DNA of 41,940 bases from an uncultured Pelagibacteraceae bacterium (lineage in GTDB: Bacteria > Pseudomonadota > Alphaproteobacteria > Pelagibacterales > Pelagibacteraceae): positions 1-41,940 of the forward strand of contig CACKHK010000010.1 of the NCBI GenBank assembly GCA_902599955.1, in the 5' to 3' direction. The translations under genes and the position numbers were made by a program. Below are positions 26,092 to 34,926 of the stretch, piece by piece (positions within the stretch are counted from its first letter, which is position 1; each line of letters begins with the position of its first letter). Below the pieces are notes generated by a model. The model made no database searches. It had not been told where the DNA came from and saw only the letters and a program-made list of their open reading frames with translations.

Positions 26092-27093
26092 CTAAAAACC
26101 AATTATTTTCTTCATTTCTTTTATCTTTTGTCCCGCAATCTCCTCTGCTTTACTTGCACCATCCAATAGAATCTTATCCAAATATTTTTTATCATTAGTT
26201 AACTTTTTTATCTCGTTTGTTATAGGAGAAATTTTATTTGATAAAATTTCAGCTAATTGGACCTTTAAATCTAAAAAATTTTTGCCTCCAAATTCATTTA
26301 AGGTTTTATCCAAAGTTTGATTTGAAATACTAGAATAAATTCCGAGAAGATTTTGAGCTTCAGGTCTATCTTTTAATTTTATTTCTTCGTTTGGAATAGG
26401 ATAAGAATCTGTTTTTGCTTTTTTAATTTTATTAACAATTTCGTCTTTGGAGTCTGTCAGATTAATTCTACTAAGATCTGATGGGTCTGATTTACTCATT
26501 TTTTTTGAACCATCTTTTAAACTCATTATTCTTGAAAATTTTTTTTTAATTAATGGTTCTGGAACTTTTAAAAAATCCTCACAATTAAAATCCTTGTTAA
26601 ATTTTTGAGCTATATCTCTTGTTAGTTCTAAATGTTGCTTCTGATCTTCCCCAACAGGAACATGGGTTGCATCATAGAGTAATATATCACTAGCCATTAA
26701 AATAGGATAAATATAAAGCCCAACAGATGCTTTTTCCTTATCTTTTCCAGCTTTTTCTTTAAACTGTGTCATTCTATTCAACCAACCCATTGGAGCCATA
26801 CAACTTAACATCCAGGATCCTTCAGCATGTGCATGAACTTCAGATTGATTAAAAATAATACTTTTGCTTGTGTCAATTCCGCTTGCAATAAAAGTTGCAG
26901 CTGTTTCACGAATGTTATTCTTTAGTTCATGTTTGTCCTGCTTAACAGTAATTGCATGCAAATCTACAACGCAGAATATACACTGATTTTCATTGTCGTC
27001 ATTTAATTCAACAAAGTTTTTAATAGCTCCTAGATAGTTACCTAAATGAAGGTTCCCTGTAGGCTGAACGCCTGAAAATATTATTTTGGACAT
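26092..27093 (-). CDS. trpS: Tryptophanyl-tRNA synthetase
   Basis: This class I synthetase charges tRNA-Trp. The HIGH-like motif occurs as GNLHLGN in SGVQPTGNLHLGNY and the KMSKS motif as KKMSKSDPSD. VGEDQKQHLELTRDIA is also characteristic. At 333 residues it is full length. It lies 3 bases after the murJ stop and is probably co-transcribed. Confidence 0.98.
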   Translation of the reverse strand: MSKIIFSGVQPTGNLHLGNYLGAIKNFVELNDDNENQCIFCVVDLHAITVKQDKHELKNNIRETAATFIASGIDTSKSIIFNQSEVHAHAEGSWMLSCMAPMGWLNRMTQFKEKAGKDKEKASVGLYIYPILMASDILLYDATHVPVGEDQKQHLELTRDIAQKFNKDFNCEDFLKVPEPLIKKKFSRIMSLKDGSKKMSKSDPSDLSRINLTDSKDEIVNKIKKAKTDSYPIPNEEIKLKDRPEAQNLLGIYSSISNQTLDKTLNEFGGKNFLDLKVQLAEILSNKISPITNEIKKLTNDKKYLDKILLDGASKAEEIAGQKIKEMKKIIGF

Positions 27094-27096
27094 TAT

Positions 27097-28626
27097 TCAA
27101 TACTTTAAATTAATATCTGAAATTTTAAAGGCTTTTATAATAATTGAGACCCCAACGTATGAAATGAAAGTAAATAAAACAATCAAAATAATATATAAAA
27201 ATTTCAAGCTATTTCCATAGTCCAAATTAGATGATAGGAAATTTAACAAAAAATAGAAAATAGAAATAGCTATAATATTCGAAAAAATAATTTTTAACAT
27301 TTGTTCAGGAAAATTTGTACTTAATTTAAAGTAGTTTTTATTAATTACAAAAATCAATAAAATAATCCCATTAAACCATGAGGAGATTGTTGTGGCTATT
27401 GGTATTATTATAAAACCAACTTTTGAAAAAAATATTAAACTTATTAATATATTTAAGATTACTGAAATAACTGAATACTTAAATGGAGTTTTAGTATCGT
27501 TTCTTGCAAATAAAAAAGTTGAAAATATTTTAATCAACGAGAATGCAGGAAGTCCAAAAGAGAAATAAAACAAAGCTTTTGCAGAGTTATATACACTTTG
27601 TTGATCAAATGAGCCATATCCAAATAACGAGGATGTTATTTGTTCTGAACCAACTATAAGAGCTAATGTTGCTGGAAAGCTTAGAAATAAACTGAGCTCT
27701 AGAGCTTTATTCTGAAGTTCGATGGTTTTAAAATGATCATTTTTTTTAATATGTCGACTTAAATTTGGAAGTATTACAGTTCCTATTGCAATCCCTGCTA
27801 TTGCTAAGTTTATCTGATAAATTCTATCTGCATAGTATAAATAAGAAACTGCACTTGCCTGATAGGAAGCAATAATTGTTCCTACTAATATATTTATTTG
27901 AGTTACACCAGACGAAAAAATACTTGGTAAAAGCTTACTAAAAAAAATTTTAACTTTTTCGTTAATTTTAAATTTAAAGCTAATATCTATTTTGAAATAT
28001 TTTTTTACAAATATTGATAAGAAGATAAATTGAATTAGACCAGCAATAGAAACTGTATAAGATAAATAATAGACTAAATTGTTATTATAATCATCAGAAA
28101 ACAACAAACAAATTATCAATAATATATTAAGAATTATCGGAGCTGCTGCTGCTGCTGCAAATTTATTATGAGAGTTTAGTATTGCTGAAAAAAAAGAAGC
28201 CAGACTAATAAAAAATAAAAACGGAAAAGTAATTCTGGTTAAGTTTATGGCAATATTTAATTTTTCTGGGTCATTTGAAAACCCTGGGGCAATAATTTTT
28301 ATAAATGATGGCATAAAAATTTCGATTATTAGGATTGTAAAAAACAAGACTAAAAATAATAAGTTAAAAATTGTGTTTGCAAATGAGTTTGCATTTTTTT
28401 TTCCCTTAATTAATTCTGAAGAATATGAAGGAACAAAAGCTGCATTAAAGGTTCCTTCAGAAAATAATCTTCTAAATGTATTTGGAATTCTAAAGGCTAC
28501 AAAGAAAGCATCCGCTAGTGGACCTGATCCAAGATATATTGCTATGAAAAAATCTCTTACGTAACCAAGAACTCTACTTAATAAAACAAATATGCTAAAT
28601 GTGCTTGTTGACTTAATAAGATTCAT
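27097..28626 (-). CDS. murJ: MurJ, lipid II flippase
   Basis: MurJ flips the peptidoglycan precursor lipid II across the inner membrane. The 509-residue protein is a chain of about 14 hydrophobic segments of the MviN/MurJ family. The conserved N-terminus reads STSTFSIFVLLSRVLGYVRD with the functional arginines, then DAFFVAFRIPNTFRRLFSEG. It is the first gene of murJ-trpS-nfu and divergent from maeB. Confidence 0.96.
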   Translation of the reverse strand: MNLIKSTSTFSIFVLLSRVLGYVRDFFIAIYLGSGPLADAFFVAFRIPNTFRRLFSEGTFNAAFVPSYSSELIKGKKNANSFANTIFNLLFLVLFFTILIIEIFMPSFIKIIAPGFSNDPEKLNIAINLTRITFPFLFFISLASFFSAILNSHNKFAAAAAAPIILNILLIICLLFSDDYNNNLVYYLSYTVSIAGLIQFIFLSIFVKKYFKIDISFKFKINEKVKIFFSKLLPSIFSSGVTQINILVGTIIASYQASAVSYLYYADRIYQINLAIAGIAIGTVILPNLSRHIKKNDHFKTIELQNKALELSLFLSFPATLALIVGSEQITSSLFGYGSFDQQSVYNSAKALFYFSFGLPAFSLIKIFSTFLFARNDTKTPFKYSVISVILNILISLIFFSKVGFIIIPIATTISSWFNGIILLIFVINKNYFKLSTNFPEQMLKIIFSNIIAISIFYFLLNFLSSNLDYGNSLKFLYIILIVLFTFISYVGVSIIIKAFKISDINLKY

Positions 28627-28650
28627 AAATCATATTAGTCTTAAATTTAG

Positions 28651-28664
28651 CTTATTAGTATAAG
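28651..28664. other. Small dyad in the murJ-maeB divergent region
   Basis: CTTAT-TAGT-ATAAG is a perfect 5-base inverted repeat in the 49-base region between the divergent starts, 11 bases before the maeB ATG. It could be an operator or chance in A+T-rich DNA. Confidence 0.25.
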
Positions 28665-28675
28665 TAATTTAAGAA

Positions 28676-30961
28676 ATGAAAAAAAATAAAATTGAACATT
28701 ACTCAGATAAAGAAGCACTTGAGTTTCATAATTTAAACAAATCTGGAAAGATTGAGATAAATTCATCAAAACCAATGACTTCAAAAAGAGATTTAGCCTT
28801 AGCTTATTCACCTGGAGTGGCAGCACCAGTCAAGGAAATTTATAAAAATTCTGAACTAGCTTACGATTATACAACTAAAGGAAATTTAGTTGCAGTTATA
28901 AGTAATGGATCCGCTATTTTAGGACTAGGTAATTTAGGAGCTATTGCCTCAAAACCTGTGATGGAAGGTAAGGCAGTTCTGTTTAAAAGATTCGCAGATA
29001 TAGATGCTATTGATTTGGAGATTGACAGTAAAGATCCTAAGGAAATTGTTAACAGTATAAAAAACTTTGCTGTTAGTTTTGGGGGTATTAATCTTGAAGA
29101 TATCGCTGCTCCAGAATGTTTTATAATTGAGGAAGAATTAAAAGAAATACTTGATATTCCAGTATTTCATGATGATCAACATGGAACAGCAATCATTACA
29201 TCTGCTGCATTAATTAATTCAATTCACATTACAAAAAAAAAAATTTCTAATATTAAAGTTGTTGTAAATGGTGCAGGAGCATCAGCAATGGCATGCTCAG
29301 ATTTGTTTATTAAATTAGGCGTAAAAAAAGAAAATATAACCATGATAGATAGTAAGGGTGTGATTAGCTCTAATAGAAAAGGATTGAATAAGTGGAAACT
29401 AAAATATGCAAAAAAAACAAAAAACATAAATTTGAATGATGCGTTAAAAAATGCAGATGTTTTTTTAGGTCTGTCGTCAGCTGGTATATTAAAAAAAGAA
29501 ATGGTTAAACTAATGGCAAAAAATCCAATTATATTTGCCTGTGCTAATCCAGATCCAGAAATATTACCAGAGGATGTCTATAAAGTAAGAAAAGATGCTA
29601 TTATAGCAACTGGTAGATCAGATTATCCCAATCAAGTAAATAATTTAATTGGTTTTCCATATATATTCAGAGGTGCTCTTGATGTAAGAGCAAAAACAAT
29701 AAATGAGGAAATGAAAATGGCTGCTGCAAATGCAATTGCAAAATTAGCTAGAGAAAGAGTTCCTGATGAAGTTGCGGCAGCAATGGGTGGAGATCGACCA
29801 AAATATGGAAAAGATTATATTATACCCTCTACATTTGATCCAAGACTTATAAGTGTAATTCCAGTGGCCGTGGCAAAAGCTGCTATGAAAACTGATGTAG
29901 CGAGAAAAAAAATTGAAAATTTTAGTACATACTCTGATCAATTAAAACAAAGGTTAGATCCCTCAGTAACTATACTACAAGGAATTAATTCTAAAATTAA
30001 GAAAAATCAGAAAAAAGTTGTGTTTGCAGATGGAGAGGATGAAAATACTTTAAAAGCTGCAATTGCATTTAAAAATAGTGGTTTAGGAACTCCTATAATT
30101 GTTGCAAAAGAAAACATTGTTAAGCAAAGGTTAAAAGAAATTGGTTATGGAGAAAATTTGAATATTAAAATTGTTAATTCAACCGATAAAAAAATGAGAG
30201 ATAAATACACAAAATTTCTCTTTAAAAAAATGCATAGAGATCAAGGTTTACTTGAAAGAGATTGTGATAGGATGATTAGAAATGACAGGGTTATTTGGGC
30301 GTCATGCATGGTTGAATGTGGAGATGCAGATGCAATGGTAACAGGTAATACTAGAAGATATTCTCAATCACTTGAAAGGATAAAAAAAGTTATACCTGCT
30401 CGTAAAGGAGAAATAATGTTTGGCTTAAACATGGTGGTAAGAAAAGGAAAAACAGTATTTATAGGAGATACATCAGTTAACGAATATCCTTCATCTGAGG
30501 AATTAGCTAATATAGCAATCTCATCTGCAAGAGTTGTGAGATTGTTTGGAATTGATCCTAAAGTTGCTTTTTTATCTCATTCAACATTTGGTCAACCAAT
30601 AACTAGCAGAACAAAACATATTAGAGAGGCTGTAGAAATATTAAAAGATAGAAAAGTAGATTTTAAATTTGATGGGGATATGCAACCAGATGTGGCACTT
30701 GATGACGAATATTCTGATTTATATCCATTTTCAGAAATAGTAGGTAAGGCAAATATTTTAATCATGCCTGGTCAACATAGCGCTGCAATTTCCTATAAAA
30801 TTATGAAGGCGTTAGGGGACGCAAAAGTAATTGGTCCATTATTAATAGGTCTTGCTCAACCAATCGAAATAGCTCCTTTGAGATCATCTACATCTGAAAT
30901 TTTGAACTTAGCCTCGGTAGCCGCATATTCAGCAGGAGTAATTGATTATAAAAAAATTTGA
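28676..30961 (+). CDS. maeB: NADP-type malic enzyme with C-terminal phosphotransacetylase-like domain
   Basis: The enzyme decarboxylates malate to pyruvate, giving NADPH. The malic enzyme part (residues 1 to about 425) has YSPGVAAPVKEI, TKGNLVAVISNGSAILGLG, FHDDQHGTAI and the dinucleotide-binding VVNGAGASAMA. The C-terminal half (about 440-755) resembles phosphate acetyl/butyryltransferases (VFADGEDENTLKAA, MPGQHSAAISYKI). In MaeB proteins this domain is thought to be regulatory and to bind acetyl-CoA; its activity here is unknown. At 761 residues it is full length. It stands alone, divergent from murJ, and ends 7 bases from the convergent BON gene. Confidence 0.97.
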   Translation: MKKNKIEHYSDKEALEFHNLNKSGKIEINSSKPMTSKRDLALAYSPGVAAPVKEIYKNSELAYDYTTKGNLVAVISNGSAILGLGNLGAIASKPVMEGKAVLFKRFADIDAIDLEIDSKDPKEIVNSIKNFAVSFGGINLEDIAAPECFIIEEELKEILDIPVFHDDQHGTAIITSAALINSIHITKKKISNIKVVVNGAGASAMACSDLFIKLGVKKENITMIDSKGVISSNRKGLNKWKLKYAKKTKNINLNDALKNADVFLGLSSAGILKKEMVKLMAKNPIIFACANPDPEILPEDVYKVRKDAIIATGRSDYPNQVNNLIGFPYIFRGALDVRAKTINEEMKMAAANAIAKLARERVPDEVAAAMGGDRPKYGKDYIIPSTFDPRLISVIPVAVAKAAMKTDVARKKIENFSTYSDQLKQRLDPSVTILQGINSKIKKNQKKVVFADGEDENTLKAAIAFKNSGLGTPIIVAKENIVKQRLKEIGYGENLNIKIVNSTDKKMRDKYTKFLFKKMHRDQGLLERDCDRMIRNDRVIWASCMVECGDADAMVTGNTRRYSQSLERIKKVIPARKGEIMFGLNMVVRKGKTVFIGDTSVNEYPSSEELANIAISSARVVRLFGIDPKVAFLSHSTFGQPITSRTKHIREAVEILKDRKVDFKFDGDMQPDVALDDEYSDLYPFSEIVGKANILIMPGQHSAAISYKIMKALGDAKVIGPLLIGLAQPIEIAPLRSSTSEILNLASVAAYSAGVIDYKKI

Positions 30962-30978
30962 ATAAAAGTTAATTTTTT
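30951..30978. terminator. A/T inverted repeat at the maeB / BON-lipoprotein convergence
   Basis: AAAAAATT (30951-30958) and AATTTTTT (30971-30978) form a perfect 8-base inverted repeat with a 12-base loop spanning both stop codons. A stem of only A-T pairs is weak, but U-tracts result on both strands. It is the only candidate bidirectional stop signal here. Confidence 0.3.
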
Positions 30979-31562
30979 ACAACTCTTAAATCATCAACTA
31001 AGAAAATACTGGTGATTACATCTTCTACGTCCAATATTTGTTTTGCTTCCTTAGTCACCTCGTTTCTTTCAATATCATTTTGAGCTATGCCATAAATATA
31101 AATCTTTTTTTTATAAGTATCGATATTATAGTTTACAGATTTGATTTTTTTACTACTAATTAAAGCTGCTCTTAATTGAGAGGTTATTAGTATATCTTTT
31201 GCGGATCTTTTGAAGTTGAATTCTTCTTTTATCCTTAAATCATTGTTAACAGACCTTGCACCTTTAATTTCCCAAGCTAATTTTGTGATTTTTAGTTTAT
31301 CTTCTACTGAATTTACTTTCCCTGTTAGGAAAATTCTTCCATCAAGAATTTTCGTTTTAACTGAAATAATATAACTTTTATCTGTTGAAAGTAATTTTGC
31401 TCTTAAATTTTGTTGCATAATTGAATCATCTATCTGTGTTCCAAAAGTTCTTGGATCTAAAGCAATTGAAACACCAGTACCTAAAACCCCTGTTGAGGAA
31501 TAACCAACACAACTTGAAAGAATTACAAAACTTATCAAAAATAAAATTTTTCTAATTCTCAT
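30969..31562 (-). CDS. DolP-like outer-membrane lipoprotein with two BON domains
   Basis: This is a predicted lipoprotein of 197 residues. The signal sequence MRIRKILFLISFVILSSC ends in a lipobox with acylated cysteine at about 18. Two BON domains follow, about 50-115 (DDSIMQQNLRAKLLSTDK to ARSVNNDLRI) and 125-190 (DILITSQLRAALISSKK to VEDVITSIFLVDDL). Size, lipidation and two BON domains match DolP (YraP) of E. coli, which helps maintain outer-membrane integrity. The neighbouring rsmI and LpoA-like genes are also DolP's neighbours in E. coli. Its start overlaps the rsmI 3' end by 11 bases. Confidence 0.88.
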   Translation of the reverse strand: MRIRKILFLISFVILSSCVGYSSTGVLGTGVSIALDPRTFGTQIDDSIMQQNLRAKLLSTDKSYIISVKTKILDGRIFLTGKVNSVEDKLKITKLAWEIKGARSVNNDLRIKEEFNFKRSAKDILITSQLRAALISSKKIKSVNYNIDTYKKKIYIYGIAQNDIERNEVTKEAKQILDVEDVITSIFLVDDLRVVKN

Positions 31563-32403
31563 TTTTAATTTCTATACAATATTTATAAATAACTTTTTTA
31601 GAAATTTTTCTATCTTCTGAAATTTTTTTTACAATATCCTTAATAGACATTTTTTTTATTAATTTATTTATTTTTTTTTTATCTGATTCTTCAAGTTCTT
31701 TAAAACTTAATCTTTCTTTTTTCATCTCAGAAATAACAACGGTTATTTCACCTTTTCTAGAAAAATTAATTTTTGATAGTTCATTTACCTGTACTCTAAT
31801 GTATTCCTCGTGATATTTGCTAATTTCCCTACAAATTAGTATTTCTCTATCTGAAAAGAATTCTTTAATATCATTAATTCTCTTGCTGAGTTTATTAGGT
31901 GATATAAAAAATGCAATTGAACATTCAAGACTTGATAAATCCTGAAATAGTTTTCTAATTTGATTTTGTTTTTCAGGTAGAAATCCACAAAAATAATAAT
32001 TATCAGAAAATCCACTTATTGATATTGCTGCACTTACTGCAGATGGACCAGGAATTGGAAAAACATCAATTCCATTTTTAACACATTCTTTTACAAGTAT
32101 TCTTCCAGGGTCTGAAAGAGCTGGTGTTCCAGCATCAGAAACTAATGATACTATTTTACTACTTTTAAGAAGATCTAATACGAATTTTAAATTTTTACTT
32201 TCATTAAATTTATGATTAGAAATAATTTTTTTCTTTATTTCGAATTTTTTTAGAATATTGTTCGAGACTCTTGTATCCTCACATAAAATTAAATCCGATT
32301 TTCTAAGGGTTTCAATTGCTCTAAATGAAATATCACCCATATTTCCTATCGGTGTAGCAACACAATATAGCCCAGGTTTAAATTTATTATTATTTAAATT
32401 CAT
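31552..32403 (-). CDS. rsmI: RsmI, 16S rRNA (cytidine-1402 2'-O) methyltransferase
   Basis: This SAM-dependent tetrapyrrole-methylase-fold enzyme 2'-O-methylates C1402 of 16S rRNA. Marks are LYCVATPIGNMGDISFRA, LCEDTRVSNNIL, VSDAGTPALSDPG, PIPGPSAVSAAISISG and FCGFLPEK, in the family order. The 283 residues are typical. It is divergent from the LpoA-like gene with a 36-base spacer, the same pairing as yraL-yraM in E. coli. Confidence 0.96.
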   Translation of the reverse strand: MNLNNNKFKPGLYCVATPIGNMGDISFRAIETLRKSDLILCEDTRVSNNILKKFEIKKKIISNHKFNESKNLKFVLDLLKSSKIVSLVSDAGTPALSDPGRILVKECVKNGIDVFPIPGPSAVSAAISISGFSDNYYFCGFLPEKQNQIRKLFQDLSSLECSIAFFISPNKLSKRINDIKEFFSDREILICREISKYHEEYIRVQVNELSKINFSRKGEITVVISEMKKERLSFKELEESDKKKINKLIKKMSIKDIVKKISEDRKISKKVIYKYCIEIKNEN

Positions 32404-32439
32404 TTAAATTATTTATTTAATTATATTATTAAAACTAAA

Positions 32440-33591
32440 ATGAAAACTTTTATTAAATTACTTTTATATGGAATTATAATAATCCTCACTTTAAATAAAA
32501 GTGCTCACTCAAAAGAAAAAATTAAAATTGGATTGATCGTTCCTCTAAGTGGAGAGAATTCTGCAATTGGTGAAAAAATCATCAAATCAATTAGAATGGC
32601 AGTCAATAAGATTGATGATGAAAAAATAGAGATTCTCCCAAGGGATACAAAATCAAATCCTATTAATGCATTAAAAGTTTCTAAAGAATTATATCAAGAA
32701 GGTGTAAGAATTATTATAGGACCAGTTTTTAACGAAAGTAACAGATATTTGGATGACTTGAAGGATGTTACTTTTATCTCATTCACTAATAAATTAATTG
32801 GTAATCCTAAAAACGTCATAAGCGCAGGAGTTAACGCAATTTCGCAAATACAAACTATAAAAAAATTTAATCAAAAGAATCGTCTCTTAGAAAGTATTTT
32901 TTTAGTTCCAAGGTCAGAGTATAAGAACGAAATAGAAATTGCAGTTAAAAAAACGAAGATAGAACATAAAGATATTTTTTATTACGATAGAGAACCAACT
33001 AAACTTACAAAACAAATTGAGGATCTAACAAAATATCAAATAAGAAAAAATAACCTACAAGATGAAATAAAAAGGATAGAAAATTTATCATTTAAAGATA
33101 AAGATAAAAAAATTCAAAACCTAAAAAAAAGAGATACCTTGGGAAATATTGGCTTTGACTCAGTTGTAATAGCTGATTTTGATGAAAATTTAAAAAGCGT
33201 AGCTACATCATTACTGTATACAGATGTTTCCTCAAAAAGAATTAAATACATTACCTTAAACCAATGGTTTGATAATTCCCTTTTGAAAGATACTTCTCTT
33301 CATCCAATATATTTTCCATCCGTAAATAAAAAAAATTATGAAACATTTTTAAATGATTTTAAGAATAGTTATGAACAGGATGGTGATCAACTATCGTTTT
33401 TAAGTTACGATTTGATTGGCTTAGTTTATTTTTTAATTTTAGAAAATAATTTTAAGATTTCAAAAAACATATTTTATAAAAAAAATAAATTTAAAGGAAA
33501 AATAGGAATTTTTGAAATTAATAAAAATGTTATTACGCATCAATTAAATTTCTATAGTGTTGAAGATAATCAATTCAAAAAAATTTTTTAA
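32440..33591 (+). CDS. LpoA/YraM-like periplasmic penicillin-binding-protein activator
   Basis: This exported protein of 383 residues has a periplasmic-binding-protein type I fold. The signal peptide is MKTFIKLLLYGIIIILTLNKSAHS, without a lipobox cysteine, followed by KIKIGLIVPLSGENSAIGEKI, typical of Leu/Ile/Val-type binding domains and of the C-terminal domain of LpoA. A charged, probably helical insertion lies at about 195-235. The lack of ABC transporter genes and the location beside rsmI favour the LpoA-like role of stimulating peptidoglycan synthases over amino-acid uptake. No TPR-like N-terminal domain is present, unlike E. coli LpoA. The 3' end overlaps rdgB by 17 bases. Confidence 0.78.
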   Translation: MKTFIKLLLYGIIIILTLNKSAHSKEKIKIGLIVPLSGENSAIGEKIIKSIRMAVNKIDDEKIEILPRDTKSNPINALKVSKELYQEGVRIIIGPVFNESNRYLDDLKDVTFISFTNKLIGNPKNVISAGVNAISQIQTIKKFNQKNRLLESIFLVPRSEYKNEIEIAVKKTKIEHKDIFYYDREPTKLTKQIEDLTKYQIRKNNLQDEIKRIENLSFKDKDKKIQNLKKRDTLGNIGFDSVVIADFDENLKSVATSLLYTDVSSKRIKYITLNQWFDNSLLKDTSLHPIYFPSVNKKNYETFLNDFKNSYEQDGDQLSFLSYDLIGLVYFLILENNFKISKNIFYKKNKFKGKIGIFEINKNVITHQLNFYSVEDNQFKKIF

Positions 33592-34177
33592 TTTTTTTAA
33601 ATGCATTAAAGCGATGATCAATTTTATATTTTTTTTGAGGTTCTAGTTCACCAAAAGTTAATCTTTTTCCTTTTGGTATGAAAATCGGATCATAGCCAAA
33701 ACCATTTTTTCCTTTTTTTATATTAGAGATACGACCTTCAATTTTACCAACTTTACTAACAAATTTTCCATTTGGCCAAAATATTGTCAGGACACAGATA
33801 AATCTAGCTGTAATTTTTTTCTTTTTCCAATTTTTGTCCTTCTTATGAATTTCTCGGTATACTTTTTTAATGGCTAAATCAAAATTTCTTTTTTTCCCAG
33901 CCCAGTCCGCTGAATATACTCCTGGTTTTTTATTTAAAATATCAATCTCAATTCCAGAGTCATCAGACATGCAAATTTTTTTAGTTTTTTTTGAAAAATA
34001 TTTTGCTTTAAGTAGTGAATTTTCATAAAATGAGGTCCCTGTCTCCACTGGACTAGGAATTTTGAAGTCTAAATTAGAATACAATTTTAAATTTTTAGGC
34101 AATAGATCTGCAATTTCCTTAAGTTTTCCTTTGTTATTTGAGCCAATAAATATTTCTTTAATTTTTTTTTTGGACAT
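33575..34177 (-). CDS. rdgB: RdgB, XTP/dITP diphosphatase
   Basis: This enzyme removes non-canonical purine nucleotides (ITP, XTP, dITP) from the pool. Motifs are GSNNKGKLKEIADLL at the start, MSDDSGIEIDILNKKPGVYSADWAG in the middle and KNGFGYDPIF for base recognition. It has 200 residues. The gene is divergent from grpE and convergent with the LpoA-like gene. In many alphaproteobacteria rph and hemW flank it; neither is here. Confidence 0.96.
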   Translation of the reverse strand: MSKKKIKEIFIGSNNKGKLKEIADLLPKNLKLYSNLDFKIPSPVETGTSFYENSLLKAKYFSKKTKKICMSDDSGIEIDILNKKPGVYSADWAGKKRNFDLAIKKVYREIHKKDKNWKKKKITARFICVLTIFWPNGKFVSKVGKIEGRISNIKKGKNGFGYDPIFIPKGKRLTFGELEPQKKYKIDHRFNAFKKIKKFF

Positions 34178-34205
34178 CTGGAAATTATGTATTTTCTTAC
34201 CATAT
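34178..34205 (+). promoter_or_regulatory. Candidate heat-shock (RpoH/sigma-32) promoter of grpE
   Basis: CTGGAA (34178-34183) differs by one base from the sigma-32 -35 element CTTGAA, and TACCATAT (34198-34205) keeps CCATnT of the -10 element CCCCATnT, with a 14-base spacer as at E. coli dnaK P1. Transcription would start around 34211-34213, only a few bases before the grpE ATG at 34214. It directly abuts the rdgB start codon. Confidence 0.55.
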
Positions 34206-34213
34206 AAACGTAT

Positions 34214-34849
34214 ATGGACAAGGAAGAAAACAAAGATAATACTTCAGGTCTAGAAACTGAGAATGATGACCAGTCATCAGAAAAAGTTGTTGAAGATCAA
34301 AAAGTTAGTAAAGATGGTGGAGAACAAGAAAAAGAAGAAAAACTAACACCAGAAGAAGAGTTAGAAGCACTAAAAGATAAGCTTGCAAGAACTTTTGCAG
34401 AAATGGAAAACCAAAGAAGAAGATTTGAGAAAGAAAAAGACGATGCCTATGAATATGGAGGATATTCATTTGCTAAAGAAGCTCTGAACTTGTTAGATAA
34501 CCTTGAGAGATCAAAAGTTGCTTTAGAGAATGACGAAAAATTAAAAAATACTGATGCACTTAAAAAAATTGTGGAACATTTAAATATTATTAATAATGAT
34601 ATGCTTTCAATATTTAAGAAAAATAACATCGAACCAATTAAATCAATTAATGAGAAACTAGATCCAAACCTACATCAAGCAATGATGGAAGTTGAAGATA
34701 GCACAAAGGAACCTGGCACAATAGTTCAGGAAATTCAAAAAGGGTTTATGATGAAAGACAGATTATTAAGACCATCCTTAGTTGGAGTTTCAAAGAAAAA
34801 AACTGGGGAAAGTGAAAATGAGGACCAGAAAGATGAAAAAAACAAGTAA
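34214..34849 (+). CDS. grpE: GrpE, nucleotide exchange factor of DnaK
   Basis: GrpE releases ADP from DnaK. A highly charged N-terminal tail (to about 50) leads into a long coiled coil (EELEALKDKLARTFAEMENQRRR) and the beta-domain with LDPNLHQAMMEV and TIVQEIQKGFMMKDRLLRPSLVGV. The 211 residues include an acidic C-terminal tail. No ribosome site precedes the ATG, which fits the near-leaderless transcript predicted from the heat-shock promoter. It is first in grpE-dnaK-dnaJ; the repressor gene hrcA, often upstream in relatives, is absent. Confidence 0.97.
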   Translation: MDKEENKDNTSGLETENDDQSSEKVVEDQKVSKDGGEQEKEEKLTPEEELEALKDKLARTFAEMENQRRRFEKEKDDAYEYGGYSFAKEALNLLDNLERSKVALENDEKLKNTDALKKIVEHLNIINNDMLSIFKKNNIEPIKSINEKLDPNLHQAMMEVEDSTKEPGTIVQEIQKGFMMKDRLLRPSLVGVSKKKTGESENEDQKDEKNK

Positions 34850-34851
34850 AA

Positions 34852-34883
34852 ACAACCAAAATTTAAATATTAAAGACGGTTGT
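34852..34883 (+). other. Inverted repeat in the grpE-dnaK spacer
   Basis: ACAACC (34852-34857) and GGTTGT (34878-34883) could form a 6-base stem with a 20-base A/T-rich loop, just after the grpE stop. CGGT (34877-34880) could alternatively pair with ACCG (34908-34911), which sits just before the dnaK ribosome site AAAGGAA. It may influence mRNA ends or dnaK translation; evidence is weak. Confidence 0.3.
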
Positions 34884-34926
34884 AGTATAAAAATTAACAC
34901 TTATATGACCGAAAGGAATTAATATT

